DNA of 33,729 bases from an uncultured Gammaproteobacteria bacterium (GTDB lineage Bacteria > Pseudomonadota > Gammaproteobacteria > SZUA-229): the NCBI GenBank assembly GCA_937998645.1, contig CALLCZ010000094.1:1-33729 (forward strand), read 5' to 3'. The translations under genes and the position numbers were made by a program. The notes under the pieces were generated by a model, which searched no databases, had not been told where the DNA came from, and saw only the letters and a list, made by a program, of their open reading frames with translations. Every line of letters begins with the position of its first letter. The first letter of the stretch is position 1. Positions 26,438-33,548 of the stretch are shown in pieces.

Positions 26438-28600
26438 TCAGACGAATGGCTCCTGGAGCATGAACTGGCTCAACCAGCTCAGCATCTGGTTTCCCAGCGA
26501 CTCTGGCTCGTGTATAAAGCGCACGTATATACGCTGCCCCAGGTGTGTGCCCGATACCGATTTCACCGGCAACGCTATCTCGACCTGAAATATGCTTGAG
26601 ATTGTCTGTACACCCTTCTCGTCCCTTGCATCCACGGCAACATCGCCACCCGCACCCGAACCCAGCAGCCTGCTGGGAAGCTTGTCGGTTGCCTGGGGCA
26701 ACTCCTGCATCAACTCTGCGATGTATGTCTCGGCAGGACGGCTGCTTAACTTGACCTTGATCTGTCGTGATTGCCTGCGAACCCGGTCGATATCGGACTG
26801 GTTTACAACAACCCGGGCAGTTACCTGGTCCGGATCAGCGATATACCCAATCACCTCTCCTCTTCGTACATACCGCCCTGGCAAATCATTGACCAACGGC
26901 AAGCAGACGACGCCAGGTGAAGCACTGGTCACCTGCAGATTAATTATCTGGCCCTCAATATCCTCAAGTTCAGCTTCCAGGGTTGAAACCCGGGCCTTGA
27001 GACTCTCGGACTTTGTTCGATCCTGCAGAATCATATCTTTCTGCCGGGCACGTGCTTCCTCCAGCCTTGCCAGCAGTATGTCGCGCCGGGTCTCCAGCTC
27101 GATATTCTCGAGCAGCAGAACTGTTTCTCCGGACTCGATCCGGGTTCCGTCTTCGCGCAGAATGCGGGTAACGATTCCGTCGGTGCCGGCACGTATATAG
27201 GCATTCTCCGGCAGGCTCACGACACCCTCGGCATAGGTGCTGCTGCCGGCAGGCACCAGCAAACTGATAGTGATAACTACGAGAAACATACCGACGACAA
27301 TTCCAAGCCGGTTTAGCCTGTTCGCTGCTCTTGCAACGGGTATCAATCGGATAAAATTCCGCACTACGGGGTACAGGATCTGGGCAATGATGGCCCACAG
27401 GGCGAGCAGGAAGCCGACGATAAACAGTTTACCGGCAACCCAGAATGCGATGAACAGGCTGATAAAAACACGGTAAATACCGGCGCCGATGCCATAGGCG
27501 ACCAGCCACTTTTGCTCTCCTTTTGCTGTAACAGGCGTGTGCAGTCCGGGTATGTTCAGCGCATAACGCTTGAACAGGTAGCCGAGGTATTGCTGTGAAC
27601 GCGTTCCAAGATTGGGGATCTGGATCAGTTCACTCAGTATGTAATAGCCATCAAATCGCAACAGCGGATTTGCGTTAAAAATCAAGGTCGAGATCCCGCC
27701 GATGATGACGATGTCAAAAGCCATGTCATGCAGCGCTCCGGAATCCGTATTGACCCATACCAGCAGTGCGATGGATGCGAGAAAGGTCTCGACCATAATT
27801 CCTGCAGCACTGACCAGTATTCGGCGTTTCCTGTCACTGAATCCGTGCGCCGCAGAACTGTCCACGTAAGGCACAGGAAAAAAAACCAGCAGCATGATAC
27901 CCATCTCGCGGACCGGGCCACCCCACGCTCGGGTAAAGCAGGCATGGCCAAACTCATGCAGCGTCTTGACCAGCGGGTAAAGCAGCCAGTACCAGAGGAG
28001 GTTGCCGGGATCAGCGAAGCGTGTCTCGCTGTGCTCGACCAGTTCCGGCCAATGGAGCCATGCCATGACGAGTGCGATGACTACCATGACTGCCCAGACC
28101 AGCGCCGTAGCTGTATTGAGCAAGGGCTTGTAGTAATGTACGTTTTTCTCGAGGAACCGGTCGGGATTGAATAATGCGAACCGGATTGCAAAGGGCCGCA
28201 GCCATGAGTTCACAGCGGGCTTCTCCCTGTCCGCTTGCCCCTGGATTTCATTACTGTTGACCTCACAGGCATCCACCCTCAACAGGCCGTTCGACTTCAG
28301 GTTAGCTATCAGGAGTACGATATCCTGTTGTGATAAATCCCGGCCCGTCAGCTGTTGTGCTTCAACCAGGGCCTGTTCAACGCTTCGTGCGCCATCCAGC
28401 AGGTACAGAAACTGCTCTACACTGGCACTGCAGCGGAAATAGTTTCCATCCCGCTGATCAGCGATGATGAGCCAAGGCTCTCCACGATAGTGGTGTATAT
28501 GAAATGTCAGCGACCCATGCAGTCGAAGCTGCAACCCGGCGATGCACTGCCAGGCGTCGTCAACCGTGTCGGCTGCCTGGTCCAGACTCAGGGCAGCCAT
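26438..28600 (-). CDS. PqqD-like / M50 site-2 protease / HlyD-like fusion membrane protein
   Basis: About 720 residues. Residues ~36-111 look like a PqqD-type winged helix, the RiPP recognition element fold (YFRCSASVEQFLYLLDGARS). A multi-helix membrane domain carries the zinc protease motif HEFGH (His215, Glu216, His219) and the distal metal ligand region NPLLRFDGYY (Asp317), as in M50 site-2 proteases. Residues ~450-700 are a HlyD-like adaptor with lipoyl halves and a helical hairpin. Related PqqD-M50-HlyD fusions sit beside large surface-protein genes in marine bacteria (from memory), without a known function. The ATG at 28600 has GGGG 6 bases upstream and overlaps the previous gene by 13 bases, so translation is coupled. 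Earlier in-frame starts at 28606 and 28612 are less likely. Confidence 0.87.
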   Translation of the reverse strand: MAALSLDQAADTVDDAWQCIAGLQLRLHGSLTFHIHHYRGEPWLIIADQRDGNYFRCSASVEQFLYLLDGARSVEQALVEAQQLTGRDLSQQDIVLLIANLKSNGLLRVDACEVNSNEIQGQADREKPAVNSWLRPFAIRFALFNPDRFLEKNVHYYKPLLNTATALVWAVMVVIALVMAWLHWPELVEHSETRFADPGNLLWYWLLYPLVKTLHEFGHACFTRAWGGPVREMGIMLLVFFPVPYVDSSAAHGFSDRKRRILVSAAGIMVETFLASIALLVWVNTDSGALHDMAFDIVIIGGISTLIFNANPLLRFDGYYILSELIQIPNLGTRSQQYLGYLFKRYALNIPGLHTPVTAKGEQKWLVAYGIGAGIYRVFISLFIAFWVAGKLFIVGFLLALWAIIAQILYPVVRNFIRLIPVARAANRLNRLGIVVGMFLVVITISLLVPAGSSTYAEGVVSLPENAYIRAGTDGIVTRILREDGTRIESGETVLLLENIELETRRDILLARLEEARARQKDMILQDRTKSESLKARVSTLEAELEDIEGQIINLQVTSASPGVVCLPLVNDLPGRYVRRGEVIGYIADPDQVTARVVVNQSDIDRVRRQSRQIKVKLSSRPAETYIAELMQELPQATDKLPSRLLGSGAGGDVAVDARDEKGVQTISSIFQVEIALPVKSVSGTHLGQRIYVRFIHEPESLGNQMLSWLSQFMLQEPFV

Positions 28601-29862
28601 GACCATCCCCACAACCTGATCGCATCGATCAACTCATGCAGGAATATCCAAAGGTAACTGCGCTGATCGATGCTGATTTTCGCTATACCCTGCATACCCG
28701 GCCTTAACGCTGGGTTCTCCTCGTTGAAACCTGCTTCGACACGATAGGCAATGCCGCTCGCATTTTCTTCAAACACGGGTGAAACCTGTTGAACAGTAAA
28801 CGCAAGCTCCGCGTCCGGCAGTGCTTTCAGTGTCAACTCACCTTGCATGCCTGGTTGCACATCAATCACCTGCTGTTCATCAACGAGTATGACCAGTCGA
28901 TATTCATCCAGCGGTGCGACTTCAAACAGGACAGTGCCCTTTTCAACCGTTGCGCCCAGTGAACGACTCAGGTCACCCTTGATAATGACTCCATCGAGGG
29001 GTGCCGACAGCGATGAGCGTTGTATTTTCTTCTCGAGTAAATGCAGTTGTGCTTCGGCCTGACTGACCTGCGACTTGAATATATGCGCCTGCGCCATATC
29101 CCGCTTTGACAGCGCCTGCCGATATTGCCTGTTGTATTCGTCTCTTTCAGCTGAATAACGCTGCTGTTCCAGCAGCAGCTCCTTGCTGTCCAGTTCAGCG
29201 ATAACTTCACCGGCTGCAACATTCTCACCTGCACGAGCGTGAGCCTGCATGATAAAGCCGTCGAATGGCGCTACGATGGCACGTTGGATACTGCCCTCCA
29301 GACTGGCCGGTGCAGTCACACGGTATGTGCCAGGCAGCAGCAACATGATCAGTCCCAACAGGAGCGCTCCCGCCACCACCCTGCGTGAGCGCTTGCGCCA
29401 GCCGGTGACTATATGCCAGACCCCGGCAGTCAGCGATCCATTTTCGCGAGCATCGTCCTGGACTGCGTCACGTGGTTTATCCGACTGCTGTTGCAACAGG
29501 AGTTGCAACCAGCTTTCGCCCCATTGCAAAATTTGCAGGACCGCGGATTGCCTTGAAGGTTTTATACTGACCAGGATCGCCAACACTGCGCTGAAAGAAT
29601 CTGGCCCACTCAGGTGCAATGCAATGACCGTATCTTCCTCGCAGTCATTGCCTCGCCCTGCTGAAAGTGATGTTGTGACCATTTTTTTCTGACTGGCCGC
29701 GAGGCAGGCGGACGTCATCAGATCATCGTGAATATCGGCCTGTGGTGGCCACTGTATCGAAGACTCTGCAGATAAATTCGGGAGCAAAACAGCCTGGCTT
29801 ACGCCTGGAATCATCCGGCATAACAATTCTAACCATGACTGCAATGGAACTGATTCCCGCAA
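28588..29862 (-). CDS. Membrane-anchored HlyD-like adaptor with cytoplasmic GAF-like N-terminus; TTG start
   Basis: A 424-residue protein. Residues 1-130 form a soluble region whose pattern (LELLCRMIPGVSQAVLL then a hydrophobic beta-rich stretch) recalls a degenerate GAF domain; this is weak. A membrane helix lies at about 160-178, then an adaptor body with lipoyl halves (RAIVAPFDGFIMQAHARAGE and SLSAPLDGVIIKGDLSRSLG), a hairpin of about 80 residues and a beta-barrel. There is no ATG at the N-terminus, but TTG at 29862 is preceded by GAGGT at the ideal distance, so TTG is the likely start; the next Met is 16 codons in. It is the first gene of the cassette and overlaps the M50 gene. Confidence 0.85.
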   Translation of the reverse strand: MRESVPLQSWLELLCRMIPGVSQAVLLPNLSAESSIQWPPQADIHDDLMTSACLAASQKKMVTTSLSAGRGNDCEEDTVIALHLSGPDSFSAVLAILVSIKPSRQSAVLQILQWGESWLQLLLQQQSDKPRDAVQDDARENGSLTAGVWHIVTGWRKRSRRVVAGALLLGLIMLLLPGTYRVTAPASLEGSIQRAIVAPFDGFIMQAHARAGENVAAGEVIAELDSKELLLEQQRYSAERDEYNRQYRQALSKRDMAQAHIFKSQVSQAEAQLHLLEKKIQRSSLSAPLDGVIIKGDLSRSLGATVEKGTVLFEVAPLDEYRLVILVDEQQVIDVQPGMQGELTLKALPDAELAFTVQQVSPVFEENASGIAYRVEAGFNEENPALRPGMQGIAKISIDQRSYLWIFLHELIDAIRLWGWSWLP

Positions 29863-29921
29863 TTTAACCTCGTAAATGCTGACATATATACGCGCTATTG
29901 AATTTCATTTAGGGGGGAGCG

Positions 29922-29993
29922 ATCGATGGTTATGACGACAGCCCACTGCAAGCCCGGGTGAATGACTGTCGTATCCGCGATCGATACTTTATA
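29922..29993 (-). promoter_or_regulatory. Candidate promoter and operator-like dyad of the surface-protein cassette
   Basis: The 380-base gap 29863-30242 holds the only plausible promoter region of the seven-gene cassette. On the minus strand a TATAAA within TATATATAAAG (29988-29993) is followed at once by a two-part inverted repeat. ATCGAT (29980-29985) and CTGTCGT (29966-29972) mirror ACGACAG (29935-29941) and ATCGAT (29922-29927), with 7 bases between the parts on both sides. Such a dyad next to a start site may bind a regulator or fold in the leader. No clear -35 is seen, and the rest of the gap shows nothing I recognise. Confidence 0.35.
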
Positions 29994-30193
29994 TATAGAC
30001 TAATAGAAGGGGATCATCTACATAACGAAGCGAAAGGCGGCAGGCCCTCACTCCGTTTACACAAGGTCGTCAGTGCATGGTAATTATCGAACAGGCTGGT
30101 GAAAAACATGATTCAACACTCCATCTTTTAATCTAAAGAAAAGGTGTTGCTTTGATCCGTTGAAGATGCTGTTGTAAGCAGTCACTCAAGCAC

Positions 30194-30221
30194 AAAAAAA
30201 GCCCGCATAAAGCGGGCTTTT
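30194..30221 (-). terminator. Intrinsic terminator after the cytochrome c gene
   Basis: The stem AAAGCCCGC (30198-30206) pairs with GCGGGCTTT (30212-30220) across a 5-base loop, with a T-run on the minus strand. It lies about 20 bases after the cytochrome stop codon. Four T on the plus strand may make it partly bidirectional. Confidence 0.88.
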
Positions 30222-30242
30222 CCATCAGTTAAAACCGCAGAA

Positions 30243-30548
30243 CTACTTGGCTTGAGAAACCATATAGTCAACAGCAGCTTTAATCACATCATCAGACAAA
30301 TCAGCACGACCGGCCTTGGGAGGCATTGCTCCTTTACCTTTCAGCACTGAAGTATACAGTGCATCCATACCCTGGGCGATACGAGGCTTCCATGCGGCTT
30401 TGTCTTCAAGCTTGGGGGCGTTAGCGGCACCAGTCATATGACAAGCCTTGCAGGCTTGTTCATAAGTGGCCTTACCATCAGCCATAGCGGCACCAGAAGT
30501 AGCCATTATCAGGCCGGTACACATTGCGATTGCTGTCAGCTTTTTCAT
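30243..30548 (-). CDS. Small periplasmic cytochrome c (c5-like)
   Basis: A 101-residue protein with a signal peptide cleaved after about Ala23 (SGAAMA, then DG). The haem-binding motif is CKACH (Cys33, Cys36, His37) and the distal ligand is probably Met75 in GAMPPKAGRADLSDD, the usual pattern of class I c5-type cytochromes. It should carry electrons in the periplasm between respiratory complexes. A GAGGA ribosome-binding site lies 8 bases before the ATG and a terminator follows, so it is a single-gene unit. An inverted repeat lies about 90 bases upstream and may be its operator. Confidence 0.93.
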   Translation of the reverse strand: MKKLTAIAMCTGLIMATSGAAMADGKATYEQACKACHMTGAANAPKLEDKAAWKPRIAQGMDALYTSVLKGKGAMPPKAGRADLSDDVIKAAVDYMVSQAK

Positions 30549-30634
30549 TAAATAATTCCTCAGTTGTTATTGCCTGATTTGCAGACACTCAGAATAAACA
30601 AATTATCTGCTTCTCTGGGCAAGGTAATAAACAC

Positions 30635-30650
30635 TTGTCATTTTTGACAA
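30635..30650 (-). promoter_or_regulatory. Dyad TTGTCA-N4-TGACAA upstream of cytochrome c
   Basis: A perfect 6-base inverted repeat with a 4-base spacer, with the size and spacing of a CRP/FNR-family site but not the FNR consensus. The TTGTCA half could also act as a -35, with TATTAC about 15 bases downstream. It lies about 90 bases before the cytochrome ATG. Confidence 0.35.
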
Positions 30651-30891
30651 AACTAAAAACTGCTAAGAATAGACAGTATACATTCCAGAAACAGCCTGAC
30701 CCCCTGTCTGGTTTGACCCCGGCATATTGAACCATCTAACTCGGCGCGATAATACGCAAGTGGGTGACTCATATCAAGCATGCAAGGGGTAAAAAAGCCC
30801 TAAGCTGTTGATTAAATTGAAGGCTCATCTGGATTACTTGTCTCATCCCTGATGCTTGCACGCTCATGCAAAATCGCTCCAGGCGATTTTG

Positions 30892-30920
30892 TCGAACCCC
30901 GGACCAGGAGATTAAGAATC
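30892..30920 (-). repeat. Partial tRNA-Lys copy (possible attachment-site remnant)
   Basis: 29 bases match the region from the anticodon loop to the T-loop of the intact tRNA-Lys at 33357-33385 with two mismatches, in the same orientation. Neither the acceptor stem nor the CCA end is present, so it is not a tRNA gene. Fragments of this type are often left by integrases that use tRNA genes as attachment sites. Confidence 0.6.
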
Positions 30921-31113
30921 GTCAATATTCGAATAACCACAATCAGCTAAAACTAATAACAATAATAAATACAAATGGTTACCATTATTGAATTGCTTTT
31001 TCTTACTGTCATAATTTGCCCCTTACTGATGGCAGGTGCACCTTGAATACGTCATATGAGCACCAAAACCACTCCCAGACTGATATTTATTTCATGCTCG
31101 ATCAGGTGAATCG

Positions 31114-31770
31114 TTAAACCATTTGCGGGTGATCAGTTTCAGTCAAATTTAGATTGCCGTTGCCTCCGCCAGGAAATTCCATTTTATATTTACCTTCAAT
31201 TTCTCGGCTTAAACGCTCATAGTCATACCACGTCCATCTGCCCGAAATCGGGTCATCCAGGATGGGCGTCATATATTGAAGCCGCTTCCAGTCCTCTATT
31301 GTTAAAGCACTTTTCACCAACGGAAACACTTCCGACTCTTCAGTATAAATGTGATGCCGTTGCCCAACGAGAAATTCTGATAGTAGTTGCTTAAATTTTT
31401 CATTAGAAGCAGGACATTTTGGCAAGGATTCAAGTAACTCTCTTAATTCTCGTGTAACAACTTCCAGTTGTGTATGCTCTGGTATTAGTTTTCGCACAAA
31501 CTCAGCATCATCTACACGCTCGAGATAAATAGAGTAAATCATATCTTCCAGCGGATGATGTATTTGTTCCGGGTACTCTTGAATATAAACAACGATGCTT
31601 TGCATCAAGGAGTAGTCGGGGGTCTTGCCGCGACACATGTCCAGGTATTGCAGCTCTAATAAGTTTAACTTTCTCAGTATCTGCCCATGCTCGACCTTTA
31701 ACCTGTCAAGCATATGGGTACGGGAATCGGGATTGAATTGTCGTCTGATGTTTATATTATGGGTAGACAT
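31114..31770 (-). CDS. Hemerythrin-like HHE-domain protein
   Basis: A 218-residue soluble protein with no signal peptide. The conserved ligands of a bacterial hemerythrin HHE domain are all visible: His28 (VEHGQIL), His71/His72 with Glu75 (IHHPLEDMIY), His99 (PEHTQLE), and His139/His140 with Glu144/Glu145 (RHHIYTEESEVFP). They form a non-haem di-iron site that senses or binds oxygen, or handles nitric oxide. The C-terminal ~60 residues are specific to a subfamily (WTWYDYERLSREIEGKY). The ribosome-binding site is weak. A 35-residue membrane protein is encoded 64 bases upstream and may be co-transcribed. Confidence 0.88.
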   Translation of the reverse strand: MSTHNINIRRQFNPDSRTHMLDRLKVEHGQILRKLNLLELQYLDMCRGKTPDYSLMQSIVVYIQEYPEQIHHPLEDMIYSIYLERVDDAEFVRKLIPEHTQLEVVTRELRELLESLPKCPASNEKFKQLLSEFLVGQRHHIYTEESEVFPLVKSALTIEDWKRLQYMTPILDDPISGRWTWYDYERLSREIEGKYKMEFPGGGNGNLNLTETDHPQMV

Positions 31771-31834
31771 GTTCTATATCTGCAGAATAAGTTTGATAAT
31801 TTTGCCAGTCTGAATAACTGCCTATGTGCTGTAA

Positions 31835-31942
31835 TTAAAAAAAGGTTGTTTTAATATCCATGTAAACAACAGCTATGACAAATAGCCATACAACTATCTT
31901 AAAAATCGTGTCATCTCGCAGATAATCTATCTTGCGTTCCAT
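31835..31942 (-). CDS. Tiny membrane protein, 35 residues
   Basis: A short minus-strand frame from ATG at 31940-31942 to TAA at 31835-31837. The product starts MERKIDYLRDDTIFK, then has one strongly hydrophobic helix (residues ~15-28, IVVWLFVIAVVYMD) and a short tail. GGTGA lies 8 bases before the ATG, a fair ribosome-binding site. The layout of a charged N-terminus and one helix suits a small accessory subunit, but no family is recognised. It precedes the hemerythrin-like gene. Confidence 0.5.
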   Translation of the reverse strand: MERKIDYLRDDTIFKIVVWLFVIAVVYMDIKTTFF

Positions 31943-32478
31943 TATTAATCACCATTCATAACTGCCTATAAAACCCTCTAACGCATGAACATGCTTTTGG
32001 TTGACATGCGCCTACAAATATAAATGATAATTTGACCCTGCTGCCTCTGTCCCTGTTAATGATCCAGTTCATCAAGATACCTGTTGGGGGAAAGGCCATA
32101 AGTATATCCAGCCGATATTCAGGGTGATCTAACTCTTATGCGGAGTTCTGTTTCGGTCGTCAGCGGACTCTCAGGCATGAAATTCAGACCAAATCACCTG
32201 ACTGGCTGCTTGCGGCCACCTTGAGTCGGAAGCAGTGATATATATTAGTAGAGCGGTTGCATTTCGATACTTCGGCGCAACCATACCGACGCATGAATTT
32301 ACTGGATAAACCAGGCGTATCTACCAGATTATTTGAGGACATGTCTGGCATCTTGTATTTGAGGTACTCCAACTTACGACAGGTTCCTGTAATTCAAAAC
32401 CCTTCCAGCTGCTTACTATGAAGCCGTATTGACTAAAATATAAGTTGGAAGCTACAGATATAGATAGATAATCAACCC
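31943..32478. other. 536-base intergenic region
   Basis: No convincing gene. Short open frames on both strands (for example 32184-32372 on the minus strand) lack ribosome-binding sites and recognisable features. The region must contain the promoter of the 35-residue gene and the hemerythrin gene unless they are read from further upstream, but I could not identify one. Confidence 0.4.
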
Positions 32479-32595
32479 CTACAATTCACCGCTATCATTT
32501 TTTTGTTTCTGATGAGAACAAGTCAAATAAATAACGATAAAAGATAGCGCTACCACAACCGTCATTACCGAATATGTCAACGCATCTAAAATCAT
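32479..32595 (-). CDS. Tiny membrane protein, 38 residues
   Basis: A short minus-strand frame from ATG at 32593-32595 to TAG at 32479-32481. The product starts MILDALTYSVMTVVVALS, spans the membrane once (to about residue 25) and ends in a polar tail (SHQKQKNDSGEL). AAAAGG lies 9 bases before the ATG. The form resembles small oxidase subunits such as CcoQ or CydX, but there is no clear sequence match and no oxidase gene in the window. An FNR/ANR box lies about 140 bases upstream, so it may be induced at low oxygen. Confidence 0.5.
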   Translation of the reverse strand: MILDALTYSVMTVVVALSFIVIYLTCSHQKQKNDSGEL

Positions 32596-32735
32596 TTATA
32601 CATACCTTTTAAGTTTGTTCCAACAAAATCTCGAAGTCTTTTGTCAGCATCAATTTCAAATTATGTACAAACCTAACAAATCATTCTTGAACGCAAAATG
32701 ATAATTATCAATTTCTATAACTGACCTACTATTTA

Positions 32736-32749
32736 TTGATGTTGATCAA
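32736..32749 (-). promoter_or_regulatory. Perfect FNR/ANR box
   Basis: TTGAT-GTTG-ATCAA matches the FNR/ANR consensus TTGAT-N4-ATCAA exactly. On the minus strand a TATAGA (32714-32719) follows about 17 bases later and could serve as the -10, so the likely target is the 38-residue gene. A 12-base palindrome TGATAATTATCA (32699-32710), similar to part of a Fur site, lies next to the predicted start. FNR proteins activate or repress genes when oxygen is low. Confidence 0.6.
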
Positions 32750-32828
32750 TTTTCCACGTTAGGATAATTCATCTTTCGTGTTTGATGAGTGATTTATGAA
32801 AGCCAGCTACGAGTTGCGAAGCAACAAA

Positions 32829-32887
32829 GGGGTCAGGTCTTTTATTGTTCATTCATCAAGCTTATGCACAATAAAAGACCTGACCTC
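32829..32887. repeat. Long inverted repeat (REP/MITE-like hairpin)
   Basis: Two 18-base arms, 32831-32848 and 32868-32885, are perfect inverted copies around a 19-base loop; the outer part reads GGGGTCAGGTC on one side and GACCTGACC on the other. Hairpins with GGTCAGGTC-type ends are a widespread class of short repeats mobilised by IS200-like REP-associated transposases in Gammaproteobacteria (from memory). No transposase is present here. Confidence 0.65.
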
Positions 32888-33338
32888 GTTTACTTCTTAT
32901 CAGTGACTTTTGCGCTGCGGCCATGGTGCAAATCTGCTGAAGACAGGGATTTGTTAAATTATGTGACAGTAGCCTGATAGTCCGGCATGAGTTGGTAGCG
33001 GAAGTTGAATGATGCTGTCGGCTATAAGAAATATTGAGACACCCGCATCCTTGGGGTGGAGTGCCCACCTAAACATCATCCCCCGTAAAAGCGAACCGTC
33101 CCTAAGGCCGGAACGCATAGCCAGACTCACCTGTCGGTCGTCACCTGATATCCTGGTCGGCTTGGGTGCAATTATGCTGTAAGACTGATTCTATTGGTGT
33201 CGGTTAATGCGTCATTGCATGTTAGGCAAAGTCTACAATTTCGCACTTATGGCTTGCTATTGTCTTGCTGATAAAACACCAGCACCACAACGGGGCATTG
33301 CGATAATCGCTGAAAGCCCCGAGTGATGCGGCTTTAAT

Positions 33339-33414
33339 TGGTGGGTCATCAGGGATTCGAACCCCGGACCAAGAGATTAAGAGTCTCCTGCTCTACCAGC
33401 TGAGCTAATGACCC
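33339..33414 (-). tRNA. tRNA-Lys (anticodon CTT)
   Basis: A complete 76-base cloverleaf on the minus strand. The acceptor GGGTCAT pairs with ATGACCC, the anticodon loop CTCTTAA holds CTT and the CCA end is encoded at 33339-33341. It lies 57 bases downstream of tRNA-His, probably in one transcript. A partial copy of its middle lies about 2.5 kb away at 30892. Confidence 0.95.
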
Positions 33415-33471
33415 ATATAATAGTGTCGCTTCGCGACAATCTATTTACGTGTGCGCAAATACACGCAAATT

Positions 33472-33548
33472 TGGGGTGAGTGATGGGATTTGAACCCACG
33501 ACGACTGGAATCACAATCCAGGGCTCTACCAACTGAGCTACACCCACC
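33472..33548 (-). tRNA. tRNA-His (anticodon GTG)
   Basis: A 77-base cloverleaf on the minus strand. It has the extra 5' G typical of tRNA-His opposite C73, the anticodon GTG in the loop ATTGTGATT, and an encoded CCA at 33472-33474. Its first 20 bases plus the upstream leader are repeated 150 bases away. Confidence 0.96.

Larger units (their letters stand above)
30549..31113. other. 565-base intergenic region upstream of cytochrome c
   Basis: No protein gene is supported here. The stretch holds the cytochrome c promoter area with a short dyad (30635-30650), a small hairpin at 30870-30890 (AAAATCGC / GCGATTTT, 5-base loop) and, touching it, a partial copy of tRNA-Lys (30892-30920). The sequence around 30693-30725 contains CCTGACCCC, which resembles the end of the hairpin repeat at 32829 and may be a decayed relative. 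Confidence 0.5.
32596..33338. other. 743-base gene-poor region
   Basis: It holds the FNR/ANR box, a Fur-like palindrome and the long hairpin at 32829-32887. Open frames over the hairpin on both strands are by-products of its symmetry. From about 32990 to 33338 I see no gene, no strong promoter and no clear repeat. Confidence 0.4.

Noticed and set aside
13798..29862. A Lap-type adhesin system
   Set aside because: No LapG-like cysteine protease, LapD-like receptor or type I ABC exporter is present, and the cargo lacks a LapA-type retention module and RTX repeats.
32184..32372. 62-codon minus-strand frame
   Set aside because: No ribosome-binding site, no recognisable domain and low hydrophobic or secondary-structure logic.
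32789..32977. Overlapping 62-codon plus-strand and 68-codon minus-strand frames
   Set aside because: Both run over the long hairpin, whose symmetry opens frames on both strands; neither has start signals.
33225..33240. GTTAGGC resembling an integron attC end
   Set aside because: No matching inverse core site or imperfect palindrome of suitable length upstream, and no cassette genes.
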